Both the position numbers and the translations under genes were made by a program. This document shows positions 26,301 through 40,502 of a DNA stretch of 64,000 nt, piece after piece. Location of the stretch: assembly GCA_003667245.1 (NCBI GenBank), contig RCNN01000089.1:1-64000 (forward strand). The letters run 5' to 3'. The stretch comes from Heterostelium multicystogenum. Its lineage: Eukaryota > Evosea > Eumycetozoa > Acytosteliales > Acytosteliaceae. The first letter of the stretch is position 1. Each line of letters opens with the position of its first letter. The notes under the pieces are model-generated. The model was given only the letters and a program-made list of their open reading frames with translations, did no database searches and was not told the DNA's origin.

Positions 26301-29300
26301 CCAATTCGCCAACCTCGCAATCCCACCTCAGACACAGAGAGTAGCAATCAAACAGCACCCAACCAATGTTGAGCTTGGATGTATTGGTTTGAACAGTCTA
26401 ATGTGTATCTTACCAACATGGTCAATATCATTCAAAGAGTGAGGTACTATTGAAGGCAAATTTAAAGTTCTATCAAAGGATCAATCTTAGTTGGTATTGA
26501 GAAGCCAAAAGTAGATGGAATATTTTCAATTGATCAATTAGACATTTTTCAAACCTACCGATAATGCCAATCCAGTAAATATCTTCCATTTCACCAGATA
26601 TAAAACAACCACTTCGATTATATTAGGAGAGTTGAATATTATTAGAACTGTATGTATTGGAAATGAATCTTTTTGAGTCAAAACCAGTTGACTAATATAT
26701 TCGTTTAACAGCCTGGAGAGAGGTCAAAGACTATTGATCTATCACTACTTCTTAATCGTTTTATATTGTTTTAATCTACAGCCACAGGCAATTGGGTAAT
26801 ATTATTGAAATTATCCAAATGATGTATGTATATCTCTTCAAATGTCCAAATCATGTTGATAAGCATGTATTCTAACACCTATTGACAATCCCATAGTATT
26901 TTGGTTAATCGTAAAGTTACAAATACAGTTTTCAAAAGCTAGATCCAGTGGCTCAGGTGAGAATAAGAAAACATTAAACTTGAAAAGCAGCTACCAAAGG
27001 TATTTCGGGTAGTCTGGTAAACTCAGGAATAGATAACGTAAAGCTAGCTGATATTAACTTCAAAGAAGTTGAGCTTACTCTTCTGCAGTCCAAGACTGTT
27101 CGACTTAAATTGGACATGTTGGTGGAAGGCTTCGATATTTTCTCACCAAACAAAGAAGAGCTTGCCAAGTACAACCACAAAGTAGTTGGAAACCTCGATG
27201 AGAATGCACTTTTATCTACTTTCAAGTTTGAAGAGAGTGGAGACTCAAAAAATGATCGAGGCTCAGAATGTCACCTTTACGTATAGTCATTACACCATTT
27301 TTTTGCATCGTTACTCAATGAATTTCTCTTGGATTTGTGTTTCAGTATCTTCCAGGTCTTTTTAGCAAAGCTATATCACTCATTCCTAATTCACCAAACA
27401 ATAGAGCCACTACTCCTCGAGTAAAGACCAAGAAACCATTGAAATTCAACATCTCTGTAGAGTCTCCCTACCTTATTGTTTCCTATCCCAAGCGGCGATA
27501 AAACCCGGAGAATTACAATTCACTCTTGGTAATGTGGAAATGTCAAATGAGCATCTAATGTCAATACAGAAGTTTATATTCAAAGTCAATGGAATTGGAA
27601 TTAAGTAAGAATTTAGAAGGTGAAGACGCTAGACATTTATTGGAGAATTTTCAAGATCAACTTGGCAATGGAGAAGATAATGAATAATTATGAATTGGCG
27701 AAACCAACAGACACACCAAAAGTTATCGCTTGCCATTGTTTTAGGTTGACATATTGCTGCGGTTGGAGAAAGGAGATGCAATCTCACTGCTGGACACAAT
27801 GTACAGCATGCTGCCAGTAATCCAGAATTTCAAAATCCGAATTTTCCAACCTCAGAAATTCATTTAAATCCAAGCCAATCTCTCCAACTCCATCATCACT
27901 TTCCTCTCAACTCTCCACGTCGAGTTGCAACTTCTTCTCCATTGAGAATCTCAATGCAGTCCCCACTTAGATTTTTTACCCAAGATTAGTGGAGACAACG
28001 CAAGTGGATCAATTGGCGGAAACTCTACTGTCCTCTCTCAAGGCTCTCAACAAACACCATTTGGAACGAACAAGAAATTGGTTCTATCCATTGAAGTTGG
28101 TGCTCTGAAGTTTCTGCTTCCTGGTATAGCCATGTTGTTCATGATTGACGATACACATGTCAATATTAAAATGCGATTCAATGGTGAAAGTGAGTCCAAT
28201 ATCATTGTTGGAAAAGTCAACCTATTGTACCACAACGTAGATCCAAACGATGCAAGTCCATCTCCATTTGAGTCTATGAAGAATATTGTTGACTACACAG
28301 CCAACAGACGTATCAGGAAGATCATCTCCCTCAAAGATACAAGCCAAGAAAACTCAGTTGAGATGTATTATACATCCTCCAGACCAAAGAATCAAGTCAA
28401 CTCAACCACTATTTCGATAGCTCCAGAGAAGATGATTGAGTTTGACTCACAGCTTCGTCTAGATGTGCGATGTGTTATTATTACAATTGATTACGAATTC
28501 CTCGAATCGTATCTCCTCACTGTTTCACCAATCCTTAATGTCGTATTCCGACTGAAAGAGGGAGATGATGGAGCAAAAGATAAATGGCACAGGTCAATTC
28601 AAGCCTATGCTGAGAACAGCTTCAAAGAACATCAGCTTCCGACAATCCAATCGTACTCTCCACAAAGAGGATTCAATCGTAATGCCATTCATCCAAGACA
28701 AACAAGCATCTCTTTTGGAGAACGCTCCCACTACTAAAAAGTCCAAGGAGCAACAACGCATACAATTGAATATCAACATTGAGAGTCCACAGTTAATCAT
28801 TACAATGAATAGAAACGATGAGCTATTAATTGATTTCGGAAAGATTCATCTTGATAACTTATTCTTCTACAAGAATGTCGAGAATATATCAAATCAAATC
28901 GCCTATCACTGCATGGAGATTGGCCTGACTCAGCTCTATGCTCAGACAATCCACCACGGCAGCTCACACGATCACACATATCCACTGCTCAGAGATGTAA
29001 ATGTATTGCTCTCCATAGATTTCGTGGTAGATCCAACCCTCATTCCACTTGATCATTCACTTCCACATCAGCATATGAACGTCGGTTGCAAATCAATTGC
29101 ATTCAACCTGACCAAGATGGACTACAGCTTATTGATCAACACATCGCTTCAATACATGCTTCTCTTCAAAACACAGCTGGACCCGATTATACAGCAGAAG
29201 AAACGACAGCCAAAGAAAATACCCAGGAACAAAGAGAAGACAATAGCCAAAACATTGGTTGATATCAACTTGAATGAGTTGAGTGTGTCCATCTATGGTG

Positions 29301-32300
29301 AGGACCCAAGTGATCCTATCGCTGCGCTTATCATCAATCAAGTCAATGCAGTCCTCTTCAAGTATGGACCAACCACCGAAATCGATGCTAACATCCGATC
29401 CATTCGTTTAATGGATGCGCGTGTTGGTTCTGGATCCCATTTCATCGACCTTGTATGCAGCAAAAATATTACCACTTTCGATGGTCCTACCATGATGTTG
29501 GACAAGAGCTATCATCCCATCAAAGAAAGCAAGTCCAACATTGCCATGCCTGTAGTTTCAATGCGTATGCTTCTCGACAAGGAAGCTAACTCAATGGAGA
29601 TATCAAGTACACTGGATCGTCTCCGTGTGTTTGTTTCACCAGCGATCCTCTTTATTATGATCGACTTTTTCAGTGATGCCATCACCAGCTCCATGCCAAA
29701 TCATCGTCGCCAAATGGAACAACTCAAACTCTCCAATGCATCCGGTTCTTCAAAGGACCAAGGTGCAACAAAGATCAAGAGATCCATTAATGTCGATGCC
29801 AATATCAATAAGATTAAGATTCTGCTCGTTGAAAATGTAAAGAATGCCTACTCCAACCTTGTCATTGCCAAGTTTAGCACTAAAGTATCTTTCCAAGAGA
29901 CACTCGGATGCAATCGAATTATTGTCATGTCAATGAAAGCAGTTCCAGGTGTTCTCATTCCGTCATTCAGTAGCCAATATCTCGAGTTCGCGTGTGGCAT
30001 CTCTTATTGATCCAATCCACTCTGTTGACGTCGGTCTGAATATCCTCACTGCCAAGGGACAAGGTGCAACTTCAACTGTAATTGAAATTGCAACAAAGAT
30101 TGACACGTTGAATCTTTTCCTCTCTTATCATGACATACTCCTTTTGGCTAGCATTGCTAATCAGTTGGTTGGCGCCATTCCACGTATCAAAAAGATCGAC
30201 TCTACTTCAAAGCTAAAATCAGAGTCGCGTAGAAAACAAAAGATTCCTCCAAATATGATGCTTTCCGTAGACATTCCACAGCTGGAACTTACTCTGATTA
30301 ACGATCACATGGACCAGAATATGCCACTTCTCGACATCAACTTGTCCTCTATAAAGTTGTTCGCTACAGGGATCCAAACCCATCATATCTCTCCAGATCG
30401 TTGGTAAACTTATGATCGACTACTTCAACAACGAGAAGATGGCATTCGAACCATTGATTGAAAGTTGGCAATTCCTTTTGATCATGAAAACCGGTCTTTC
30501 TCCCAAGATTAAAATGGACTTGAGTGCAACTCAGATACTTAACATCAATATCACCTACGGACTGCTAAATACACTTCTGACGACCTTCAACACATTGGAG
30601 GACGATATCAAAGTGGCAATCCCAACCATTATCAATAGATTTAAATCACGCCAAATCAACGAAAGTAGCTCCAGCTTTGATTATGCAGATGACCCAACTC
30701 GCCAATCTTTAGATACACTTTTGAATCGCCTTGATATGTCAGATTCGAATATCTTGGCCAATATTCCACCTATTTCTATTAATGAAATAGCCACTCCTTC
30801 GCCCACTGTCGAGCCAGGCCAATTACACAACAGCCAGCCTCCAAGTGCGGGTGGCAGCACATCATCGAACTGGCTGTCACCTCTGATTGAAACACCTAAT
30901 GCCATCACTTCCACTATGGCTTCGCCCACTACTCCAGACTATTTCAATTAGAAAGTTGACTAGCTCGTTCCATCCCTATTGGATTCTAAATAAGACAGGT
31001 ATAGACATGGAGTACCACGTGCTTGAGAACTTGAATCTCCAAGTTCAATCTACAGAAATTATTCCAAAAGACACTAAACAACCTATTGTCATGGATTCAA
31101 AGTCGTTGGTTAGACGTACACGTGATTTCCGAAGCTACAAAGAATCGTCTAGAGACCTCGGTCCTTATATTGTAGTTCGTCTCAACAGTAGAGCACCACT
31201 TTCCACTCCAATTGCCATTGGAAAAGTTGGAACAACTATTTTGGTCGTCAACAACAAGAGACTTGTCTTTAATGTTGGTTGGAATGAAGATGGCTCCAAA
31301 CTTGTAACCATTCGTTCGCGTGTTCTAGTTAGAAACTCAACTACTCTCAATGTTGAACTCCGTATTCTCTCTGACACAAACAATATGGTCACTTCTCCAA
31401 TCATACTATTCCCAGGAGATGAATACCCAATGCCCATCCAGTATCTCAACAGCAACAAGAAACTCTCCATTTTGCCCAACTCTGATACCTCTGAATATCG
31501 CCATACTTCTGAAAATGAATGTTGTTCATCTCATAGATAACCAATTCCAAACTTTGAACAAGGTTATTAACAGCTTACCCACAAAGCAGGCACGTCAACA
31601 ACACAATCACTATATAGACAACACTCCATTCTACAAGAACCTCAAGTTTGTACTGTGTACCCTGCAGGGCAACGAGAATCGACCGGACTTTACCAAAGCA
31701 GATGTAATTTGGCAGGATGGTATTAAGATAGAGGGATTCGACATTAGCCAATGTATTATAACAGTATTCCCGCCAATAATCATTGAGAACCTCATTCCAT
31801 GTCCCATCGTTCTATCATCACCAGAAAACAACATTTCAATCTCACTTGCGCCACAGGAGCAACAACCAATCTACTGCCAGGACCCTCGTCTCAGTACAGA
31901 ACTCGTACTTTCTGGAGTACCTGGATATCCAGCCACTAGTTACGTATTTGTTGACTGTACCAAAGGCGACACACCACTTGTCAAAGACAGAATAAGATTG
32001 TCGGATCCCACTCGTATGATGAAGTCACTCAATATCATGATTACAAGTCGTGAGCAACAACCTGGATCAACTGGAGTTTTCAAGCTGGCTCTATATTCAC
32101 TCTACTGGATATTGAACCATACCTCGCTCCCTATGATATTCAAGAAGCCAAAGATCATATCAATCAATGACTCCAAGGTTCCACAGATGATAACTACAGC
32201 AACCACAAACCTTGCCAAAGCAAGTGGTTCGACCAGTCGACGCGATTGTAGCATTGATACAATGATTCTATACCACTCCAAGAAGCTAATGATAAAGCTT

Positions 32301-34965
32301 CCAAACTCTACCTGGTCGTCTGGATTTTCACTGGAAGCAGTCGGTAGCAATGGTAATATCTACTGCGAGGCAGACCAAACTATTGACACTACCTTCCCCA
32401 ACCAGGAATTCAATTTCCGAGCCAGCATTTCGCTTGGAAAAGGAAAGCTACAGCGTACGAAGATGGTGACTATCGACTATCAGTATATCATGGTAAATCG
32501 TACGCCCTTTACCATTGTAGTGAGACAGATCCACGCGCAACCCAATGAACACCTTCAAATTGGACCTGGAAAGAGTGTTCCCTTCCATTGGTTGAACAAA
32601 TACGAGCTAAAGTATATCGAGATGAAATTGGATGACGATCGTTATTCTTGGTCAGGCTCTTTCTCCATCAATGAATTAACAACTCTCACTGTCAAGAACC
32701 GTAATTGGACAAACTCACTGGCTCCATACTTGGCAAGAGTCGATGTGAGAGACAGTGGAACACACTGCTCAATTAACTTCCTCCCAGAAGACACTGGACA
32801 TCCGCCCTTCAGAATTGAGAACAATACACCAATATCTCTACAATACGTCCAGGTTGGTTGCAGCACCTACGATGCACTACCTGCTTACTCCTCAACAGAT
32901 TACACCTGGGATGAGCTCATGGGAACTAGAATCCTCCAAATTGAAGTGGACGGTGTCGCTCTAAAATGTAATATTCTCAAGATTAAGTCATTCAAACCTA
33001 TTAAGGTTGGTATCAATACACTTCATGCATATATGAAAGTGGATGGACCAACAAGAGTTCTTCACCTATCATATGAAAAGCAATCCTATCAATTGTCAGA
33101 AGATGCACCTGAAGTAACGAAACTGGACATCCATCTTCACCTCCCGAGCATTGGTCTCTCAATTGTAGACAGTGTCCCAAAGGAGCTTTTGTACCTTTCA
33201 ATGAATGAAATAAGCATGTTCTTCTCTAAATCCAATATCTACTCTAGATTCGAGCTAGTCCTCCAAACTCTCCAAATAGACAATCAACTTACTCACACCG
33301 ATTACCCAGTGCTATTCTATCCTACTGCATTGGAGAAGGACTTATCAGCTGGTGGAAGTGGAATGGAAGAAGAAGTCAAGCCGTTTATGCACTTTAGCTT
33401 CATCAAGAATGAAGAGAATAAGCAGCTGATGTATTTTGAATTGATATCCTTACTCATACAAGAAGCTAATATAATGTTGGAAGACAGCATTCTTTCGGCA
33501 GTGATAGATATGGTCAACAAACTACTGGACACTCGTAAACGTGCTAAAAAAGCAAAGCAGAAACTTCTAACTGCTGCCAACAATCAATCAACCATTCTCA
33601 GTGAATCGGCACTAATTTCGCCTGACAATGGTAATCAATCAAATAATCTCAACAGTTTCGAACAAGATGCAAAAGAGCTCCAGTAGCATCGGAAAGAAAG
33701 TTAGAAAAGTAAAGATGGTATACATCAAACTTCTCTTACTTCATCCAATTAAGCTTATTTTATCATTTTCCTTCGTGCGTGACGGACTTGTTGAACAATC
33801 TACCGATATGGTTGGAGTATTGCTCGAGGTTCTGGGTGTCAGTTTCGGACTAGAAAGAACTCCCATCTGCTTGAACTCGCTCATCCTTGAGCATCCATTC
33901 CTCAGCAACCGTTCCCTTACCAATCGTATCAAAAAGCACTACACAATGCAGACCCTCAACCAATTGTACAAAGTGATTGGTTCATCTGACAACATTGGAA
34001 ATCCCGTTGGTCTGTTCAATCATTTGAGTACTGGTGTGAAAGATTTCTTCTATGAACCAGCACTTGGACTGGTACGTAGTCCTCGTGACTTTGGACGTGG
34101 ATTAGCTAAAGGATCACTTTCACTCTTGAAAAACTCAGTTTATGGGCTTTTTAATACACTATCCAAGCTCTCAGGTGCCATGGGTAAAGGTGTCTCTGTG
34201 TTATCGTTTGATGAGCAGTACTTGCGTCAAAGACAACGTGTCCATCAAAGAAGGCCAAACACGTCGGAGAAGGTATAGCATTTGGACTGAAAGGACTTGG
34301 TAGAGGTCTAATGGAAGGTGTAGCTGGAATTGTGAAGCAGCCAGTTGAAGGAGCAATGAAAGACGGTGTCGAAGGATTTGCCAAAGGAATGGTTCGAGGT
34401 GTTGTCGGTGCTGGAGTGAAGCCAGTGGTTGGAGTATTCGACCTGGCAGCGAAAACAACCGAAGGTATCAGAAACACCACCAACCTTTTTAAAGATATCC
34501 CCAGAGCAAGACCACCCAGATGCTTTGGAAATGACGTAAGCTATTAAAGATACCAACACAAACAATCAATCATTTATTAACGCTTTATTTCTCCAGGATC
34601 TATTGACAAACTATTCCCACGATTTGTCGGAAGGAAGATTCATACTGGTCAAAACATTTAAAGGAAACTTCAAAGATGAATATTTATATAATGCACTTCC
34701 GCCATGGAAAATACATCAGTGTCATTACCAACAATCGTCTGATCTATGTGAAGGCACATCGATACAGTTTCAAATGGGCAGCTGAATTTAAGAATATCAA
34801 AATGTAGAGATGGTGGCCGATGGTATTTTACTCAATTTCGAGCACCTACAGCGCATCATGATTATCGACTACAGGACCCACTACACCATTCCTATCTCCG
34901 ACAAGCACGAATGCCTAAATTTCTACATGATTTTGCGTGACTCTCTCACCCAACACCTACTATAA
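23393..34965 (+). CDS. vps13: VPS13-family bridge-type lipid transfer protein
   Basis: The start at 23393 gives MFEGVVAEVIDKFL, then KQLKIGLFNGNVVLKN, GVVGRLIIKVPWKSLKSE and VVIHLQDIYILA, the Chorein/VPS13 N-terminus. An inserted Lys/Asp/Glu-rich stretch (about 23660-23900) precedes NNIQIVVEKLHIRYEDHS. The body (24-30.9 kb) is the repeating groove. About 30.95-33.0 kb carries the VAB-like segment (SSFHPYWILNKTGIDMEYHV). The C-terminus has GNPVGLFNHLSTGVKDFFYE, RSPRDFGRGLAKGSLSLLKN, GVAGIVKQPVEGAMKDGVEG and, after an intron at 34536-34596, a PH-like end. VPS13 moves phospholipids in bulk at membrane contact sites. The expected length is about 3,700 residues. There are many frame breaks, densest at 24.5-28.0 kb; 28.1-33.7 kb is nearly clean. 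Dictyostelids have several VPS13 paralogues, including TipC; which one this is cannot be told. Confidence 0.9.
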
Positions 34966-35392
34966 AATTCCATCGATGGAATTACAATACTAGTCCAAGA
35001 GATGACATCAATAAACTCCTGTTGTCGACACTAAACACAAAGCCTCCAAAATTTTATTCACACGACAATCCAAAAAACATGTTTGTGAAAAAAATTCAAT
35101 ACAAATCATATTAAATACCCTGATTTTCGTAATATTTTTAGAATGTCTTTTGCAGAAAATATCTATCTCGTTTCGGAGGAACTGGTCCCAATTTCAAAAA
35201 GCCACCATTACAATTTTTGATGAATCAAATTCCATTTTTAGAAATATTTGATATCATATCAGATCACAGTTAAGAAAGAAATGTAAAAGATATAGTTTTC
35301 AGGTGAATTTTTAAATTTACATATATTATTTTCTATTTTACATTTCATAATTTAAAACTATTGAAATATATCTAATATCTATTATATACACA
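34966..35392. other. Intergenic region, no gene seen
   Basis: AT-rich spacer holding the VPS13 3' end and the promoter of the ComC-like gene. No supported ORF. Confidence 0.5.
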
Positions 35393-37280
35393 ATGAATAT
35401 TAATTTATACATAATATTTAATGTATTATTATTTTTATCACTACTCTGCATTGAAGCAAATGAAATAACTACAACAAAACCAGAATATTCATCATCAACT
35501 CCTTTAGATCCTTTTATAGAATCTATATATAATTATCCACCATTATATGGTGGAAATTTCACCATTAGTGCACCAGATAATTTTTATGACCCAATATAGA
35601 CCAGTTTTTTATATTAATGATGTACAATCTAATAATTGTACAGAGATTTCCGCCGCAGAGGCCAATTGTACTGTCCCTGCAGGAACTGGTCCACTAAATG
35701 TACATATTAAATTTCCAAATATCAATACTTCGACCTACACTTATTATTTTAGCTATAAACGTATGATATTCCAATAAAATCAAGTTTAAAATCAATGAGA
35801 CTAACTACAAGCTGAAACAACTCCAGCACCTCAAATCTATAATATCTCCAAAGTGTATTACAAAGTTTAATCAAATTATGACTATTTATGGATCGGAATT
35901 TTCTAATGTCAGTTTAAGTGTCACAACTGGAGAGTTTGGAGATTGTCCAGTGACTTTTGTTAATTATACACAAATTAGATGTAATTTTTTCTGGAATAGA
36001 TGAGGATAATGGGTGGGGTGTTGCTCTTTTGGTTGAAGTTAATACAATTAAAAGTCAATACTATACTTTTTACTATAGTCAACCAACTGCCACAAACTTC
36101 AACCACTTCAACATCAACCACAATCAACCATAACCACCTCAACCACATCATCTACTTCAACGCTCTGATTTCTACATCAACTTCCACAACTTCTACTACT
36201 TCAACTTCAACTTCCGATTCTACGTCTACAACCTCCACAACTTCTTCTACAACATCGTCAACCACAACAGGATCATCTTCTTCATCAGAAGTATCAGAAT
36301 GTCCAATTTGTTATAATGGGGGATACTGTTATCGATCAGATATATGTACCTGTACGTCAGAGTGGCTTGGTGCTACTTGTAACATACCTAATGTTGACAC
36401 AAAATCTTCCACGACCGATTGTCGATCCATCTGGTTCGACAATCTTCGTTGTCAATGGTATTAACTATACCGTATCTATGACGCATTTAAGAGAAAAAGA
36501 TTCTAATGCCAACATTGTGAAAACTCTAAATATGAGTACTATTAATTGGAAATTCATTAGTAATGAAACTAACAATGTATACAAATACTCTGGTACATTT
36601 GTTAATGAAACTGTAGTTGTTGATTTAATGCTTCATTATTATGAGAACCAATCAACAATTAACTTTGCTGGCGAGAATATTACAATGCCAAAGAACTCAA
36701 TGAAATATGTGATCACCATAAACACATGGTCATTCCTTAACAGTCTAAGTTCACTAGATATCATTTTTACTTCGATCTCATCAAACATTACCTACATAAA
36801 TCGATGTGAAGAGTCTGATGCCGCTGTAAGAGAAGCTCTGGAGGATCTATGAACTGGTATGAGATTGACAATGGACTTTCAATCCTCAGTGCCAAGTTTG
36901 CTCAAAATATGTATGTAGATGATGACATAATCAAGAGTAATGTACACCCATTGGACAGGAACGATAAGCTCTACGAATCGATTGGCAACAGTGAGTTCCA
37001 ATACATGGTTGCGGTTACAGCACCTGCATTCTCTCATAACTGTACGATCGATCCAAATTTTAGTTCTCTTATTCGAACAGAAGCCTCCAACGATAACGGG
37101 TGTGACGACAACAAGATGGCTAAATGGAAATTAACAGTTATTGTTGTGGTTGCATCGGTTGCAGGTGTATTTTTGATTGGTGGAACAACACTCTACGCAA
37201 TCCAAAGAGCCAAGAATAGAAACTACCAAGCTCAAATGAATCAACGTGCAACGGAACTATCGAGAGTTTCTAGAAATTAA
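35393..37280 (+). CDS. ComC-like TIG/EGF type I membrane protein (first of a tandem pair, frame-broken)
   Basis: The start at 35393 gives a signal peptide (MNINLYIIFNVLLFLSLLCI). TIG/IPT-like strands follow (YGGNFTISAPDNF, VFYINDVQSNNCTEISAA, TIYGSEFSNVSLSV), then a Thr/Ser-rich stalk, an EGF-like module (CPICYNGGYCY, CTCTSEWLGATCN) and a conserved extracellular module (NYTVSMTHLREKDSNANIVK, NFAGENITMPKNSMKYVITI, MNWYEIDNGLSILSAKFAQN). A membrane helix (LTVIVVVASVAGVFLIGG) and short tail end at 37280. Layout and motifs match dictyostelid ComC/TIG-EGF proteins, which act in cell-cell signalling and adhesion. It is close in sequence to the next gene but lacks the C-type-lectin-like N-terminal domain. 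Breaks lie near 35585, 35870, 36000, 36150, 36410 and 36845. Confidence 0.7.
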
Positions 37281-37999
37281 GATTCCTCCTCAATTGTTAA
37301 TAAAATATAGCTTAAAGACTTCTAAACTCGGTGTGTTTATCAATCAACTTCAGCACCACCCTACGAAGTGGTAAAAGACTTTTACATCAAAACAAGATTT
37401 TGTTCTACAATTTTACCAATCCCCATTTGACATCATTTTTTAATTGATTGGGGAGCTGATTGATGTTTACTTTACACTTTATTTTGATATATTATGATAA
37501 AATAGCAAACGGGATGTTAAATCTAAGTTGTCATTAATTCAAAACTGCAATAAAACCAATTCTTTATTTAAAAGGTAAAAACTTTTTGGTATGTAGGAGG
37601 TATATATCAACAGTTGAGCCCTCAATATTTTTTATTTTTTAATGGGATTGTTGGTCAGAATTTTTATTTCGGAAATGGGGCGTTTCGCAAATTCTTTTAT
37701 CAAACTTTCTAACATCAATGTCAAAACATCATTTTATATAAGGGCAACAAATAGTTTACAATTGCTAGTGTAAACATTCTTGGATTTCCCTGTTGTCAAT
37801 CTTCCAACAGTTGACGATACTACGAATTTAAATAATTATCAATTAATTTTTTTTAAACAATTGGTACAACTCAAGCTAATTTTTACTTTGAATTAATAAA
37901 TTTTTTGATGATTGAATTGTAAATTTTTGACATTGCTCTTTAGACTCCAATTGATTAAAATTTAATACAATTGTTGTACAATTGCAAATACGACTAAAT
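37281..37999. other. Intergenic region between tandem receptor genes
   Basis: AT-rich spacer between the two ComC-like paralogues, with no supported ORF. An imperfect inverted pattern around 37416-37465 (CAATCCCCATTTGACATC against GATTGGGGAGCTGATTG) may form a weak hairpin. Confidence 0.45.
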
Positions 38000-40385
38000 A
38001 TGTTCAATTTCATTAACTACTATTTAATTTTCTTTCTATCTATTTCATACATACCAACCACTATCTTTGCAAATAAAATCCAATATGGTTCACACTACTA
38101 CTCATATTACGATGTTAAATTAAATCAATACCAAGCAAATGAATTTTGTAAAACTGTTTTTGAAATTAATACTAAAAGCTATGGGTAATTAAATATTAAT
38201 ATATAAATAATTTCATAATTTCTAATTAAATATTATATTATAAAACTTAGATACTTAGCAAATATAAATACTCAAGAAGAGTTTAAAACTATAAGCCAAA
38301 TTGTTCCATCTTCTCAGACTTGGATTTCTGGAAGCCGAAGCGAAAATGACCTCAATTCCTACTTTTTCACAAATAGAAGATTGGAAAACACAAACTTTGT
38401 TTATGGTCTAACTTTGTCTTTAAACTCAAACCAAATCGAAATGATCAGTTCATTTTCAAACTCTACATTTGGTTTCCTTTGTGAATGGGGATTAAAAAGC
38501 ACTGGTCCTCTAGTTCATCATTTTTCAGAAAACTCAATAATTTTCAAAGTCACACCACCAACAAAATTTGAATCAGTATATCTAAATGGTTTAGATAGAT
38601 TTGAAAATTACAAATGTGATACTATAATTTCAATTGGTGATGAAATATTATGCTCTCATTCAGCACCATCTGGTTTCTATGATATAAAAACCATTGAAAC
38701 CCAGTCTGATATGAATGTAGGAATATCAAATCCAACATTGAAAGATTTGTATTATTTTGATATAACTCCATATGATCCCTGGATTGATGGTTATATTGGT
38801 AAACCTTCAATATTAGGTGGAAACATTTCACTATATGCACCATATATGTTTGGATATGATTATATACCTAAATTTTATATAAACGATCAACCAACGAATA
38901 AATGTGTGGTGATGACAGATGAAGAAGCAGTTTGCAACATTCCTCCTGGTACAGGTTATTTCAATGTGACAATTAAATTCCCAGAATTGAATACTACAAC
39001 TCAGACAGTATTCATAGATTATCAATGTATGTTTAATTTTAAATATTTAAAGAAATCCAAACTTCTAAAACTATTATAATAATTTAGCACCAAGAATTAG
39101 GAATACTTCGAAGATCCAATACAAGGTTCCAACATTAGTTACAATTTTTGGTTCAAATTTTGCCAATGTATCCCTCTATGTCTTTATGGGAGATGAAATG
39201 TGCAATGTAACCTATGTTAAATTTAATGAAATTAGATGCCAATATTCTGGAAACTACATAGATCCATTTTATCATGATGTACCTCTTTATATTGAGGTTG
39301 ACGGGAACTTAGGTCCTTATTATTATGTATATTATGATACGAACATATCGTCAAGTTCCTCAGAAGTTTCCTCAGAAGGCTCAATAGGATTACCAGAGTG
39401 TCCTATATGTTTGAATAATGGAAAATGTGACTACATCAATTATATTTGTATTTGTCCCGATGGTTGGACAGGAGCTATCTGTGATGTGAAACAAAGTGAC
39501 AATTCATTACCACCTCCACAGGTTGATAGATACGGAACAACTGTTTTCATGGCAAACGGTAATAACTATACTATCGCAATAACTCATCTACGAGAAAAAG
39601 ATCCTATGGGAAACATTGTCAAAACATTAAACATGACTAAAATAAGTTGGAAATTTATTAGCAACAATACCAATGAATTTAAATACTCTGGTACATTTAT
39701 CAATGAAACCACAACCATTGATTTAATGCTTCATTACTTTGAAAATCAATCGACCATCAACTTTGCTGGAGAGAACATTACAATGCCAAAGAACTCAATG
39801 AAATATATGATTACCATTAACAGTTGGCCTTTCAGAAATCAATTGGATACTCTAGATGTAATTTTCACCTCAATTTCAACAAATTCCACGGTTTCCAACA
39901 AATGTCAACAATCTGACACCACTGTGAGAGAAACCATTGGAGATTCTCTGATGTGGTACGAACTAGACAATGGACTTTCTATTCTAAGCGCAAAGTTTGC
40001 TCAAAACATGTATGTCGATGACCGTATTATTAAAAGCAACGTTTCTCCTTTACCTAGAAATGATAAGCTATATGAAACATCTCTAGATGAAAATCAATTC
40101 AAATATATGGTTGCTGTTTCGGTTCCATCTTTCTTTGACTCCTGTACTATCGACCCAAATTTCAGCTCGCTTATCAGACCAACTGACTCGACTGGTGACA
40201 ATTGTGGAGGAAATAACAAAATGGAGCAATGGAAATTGATTGTTATCATTGTTGTATGTTCGGCTGGCGGAGTTTTCATTATAGTTGGAGCTACAATCTT
40301 TACCATTACCAAAGCAAAGAAGAGAAAAATGAAATCAGAAATGAATCAACGGGTTTCTGAACTTGCCAAATTCTCCAGATCTTAA
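38000..40385 (+). CDS. C-type-lectin-like + TIG + EGF type I membrane protein (ComC-like, intact)
   Basis: The start at 38000 gives a signal peptide (MFNFINYYLIFFLSISYIPT). A C-type-lectin-like domain follows: HYYSYYDVKLNQYQANEFC, YLANINTQEEFKTI, TWISGSRSENDL, FGFLCEW. Then TIG-type repeats (YIGKPSILGGNISLYAPY; VPTLVTIFGSNFANVSLYV), an EGF-like module (CPICLNNGKCDYINYICICP) and the module shared with the upstream paralogue (TIAITHLREKDPMGNIVKTL, NFAGENITMPKNSMKY, WYELDNGLSILSAKFAQNMY). A membrane helix (LIVIIVVCSAGGVFIIVG) and basic tail end it. Introns at 38185-38250 and 39027-39087 restore one frame of about 752 residues. Likely a cell-surface sugar or cell recognition receptor. Unlike its neighbours, it reads without a frame break. 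Confidence 0.8.
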
Positions 40386-40502
40386 GTTGGGGCATACTTA
40401 CTTGTATTATTAGCACATTATATAATGTATTTATAATTAATTAATTAAATGGTGCAACTCCTCTTCTCAAAATCTTTTTATTAATATTATAATATAAAGT
40501 TA

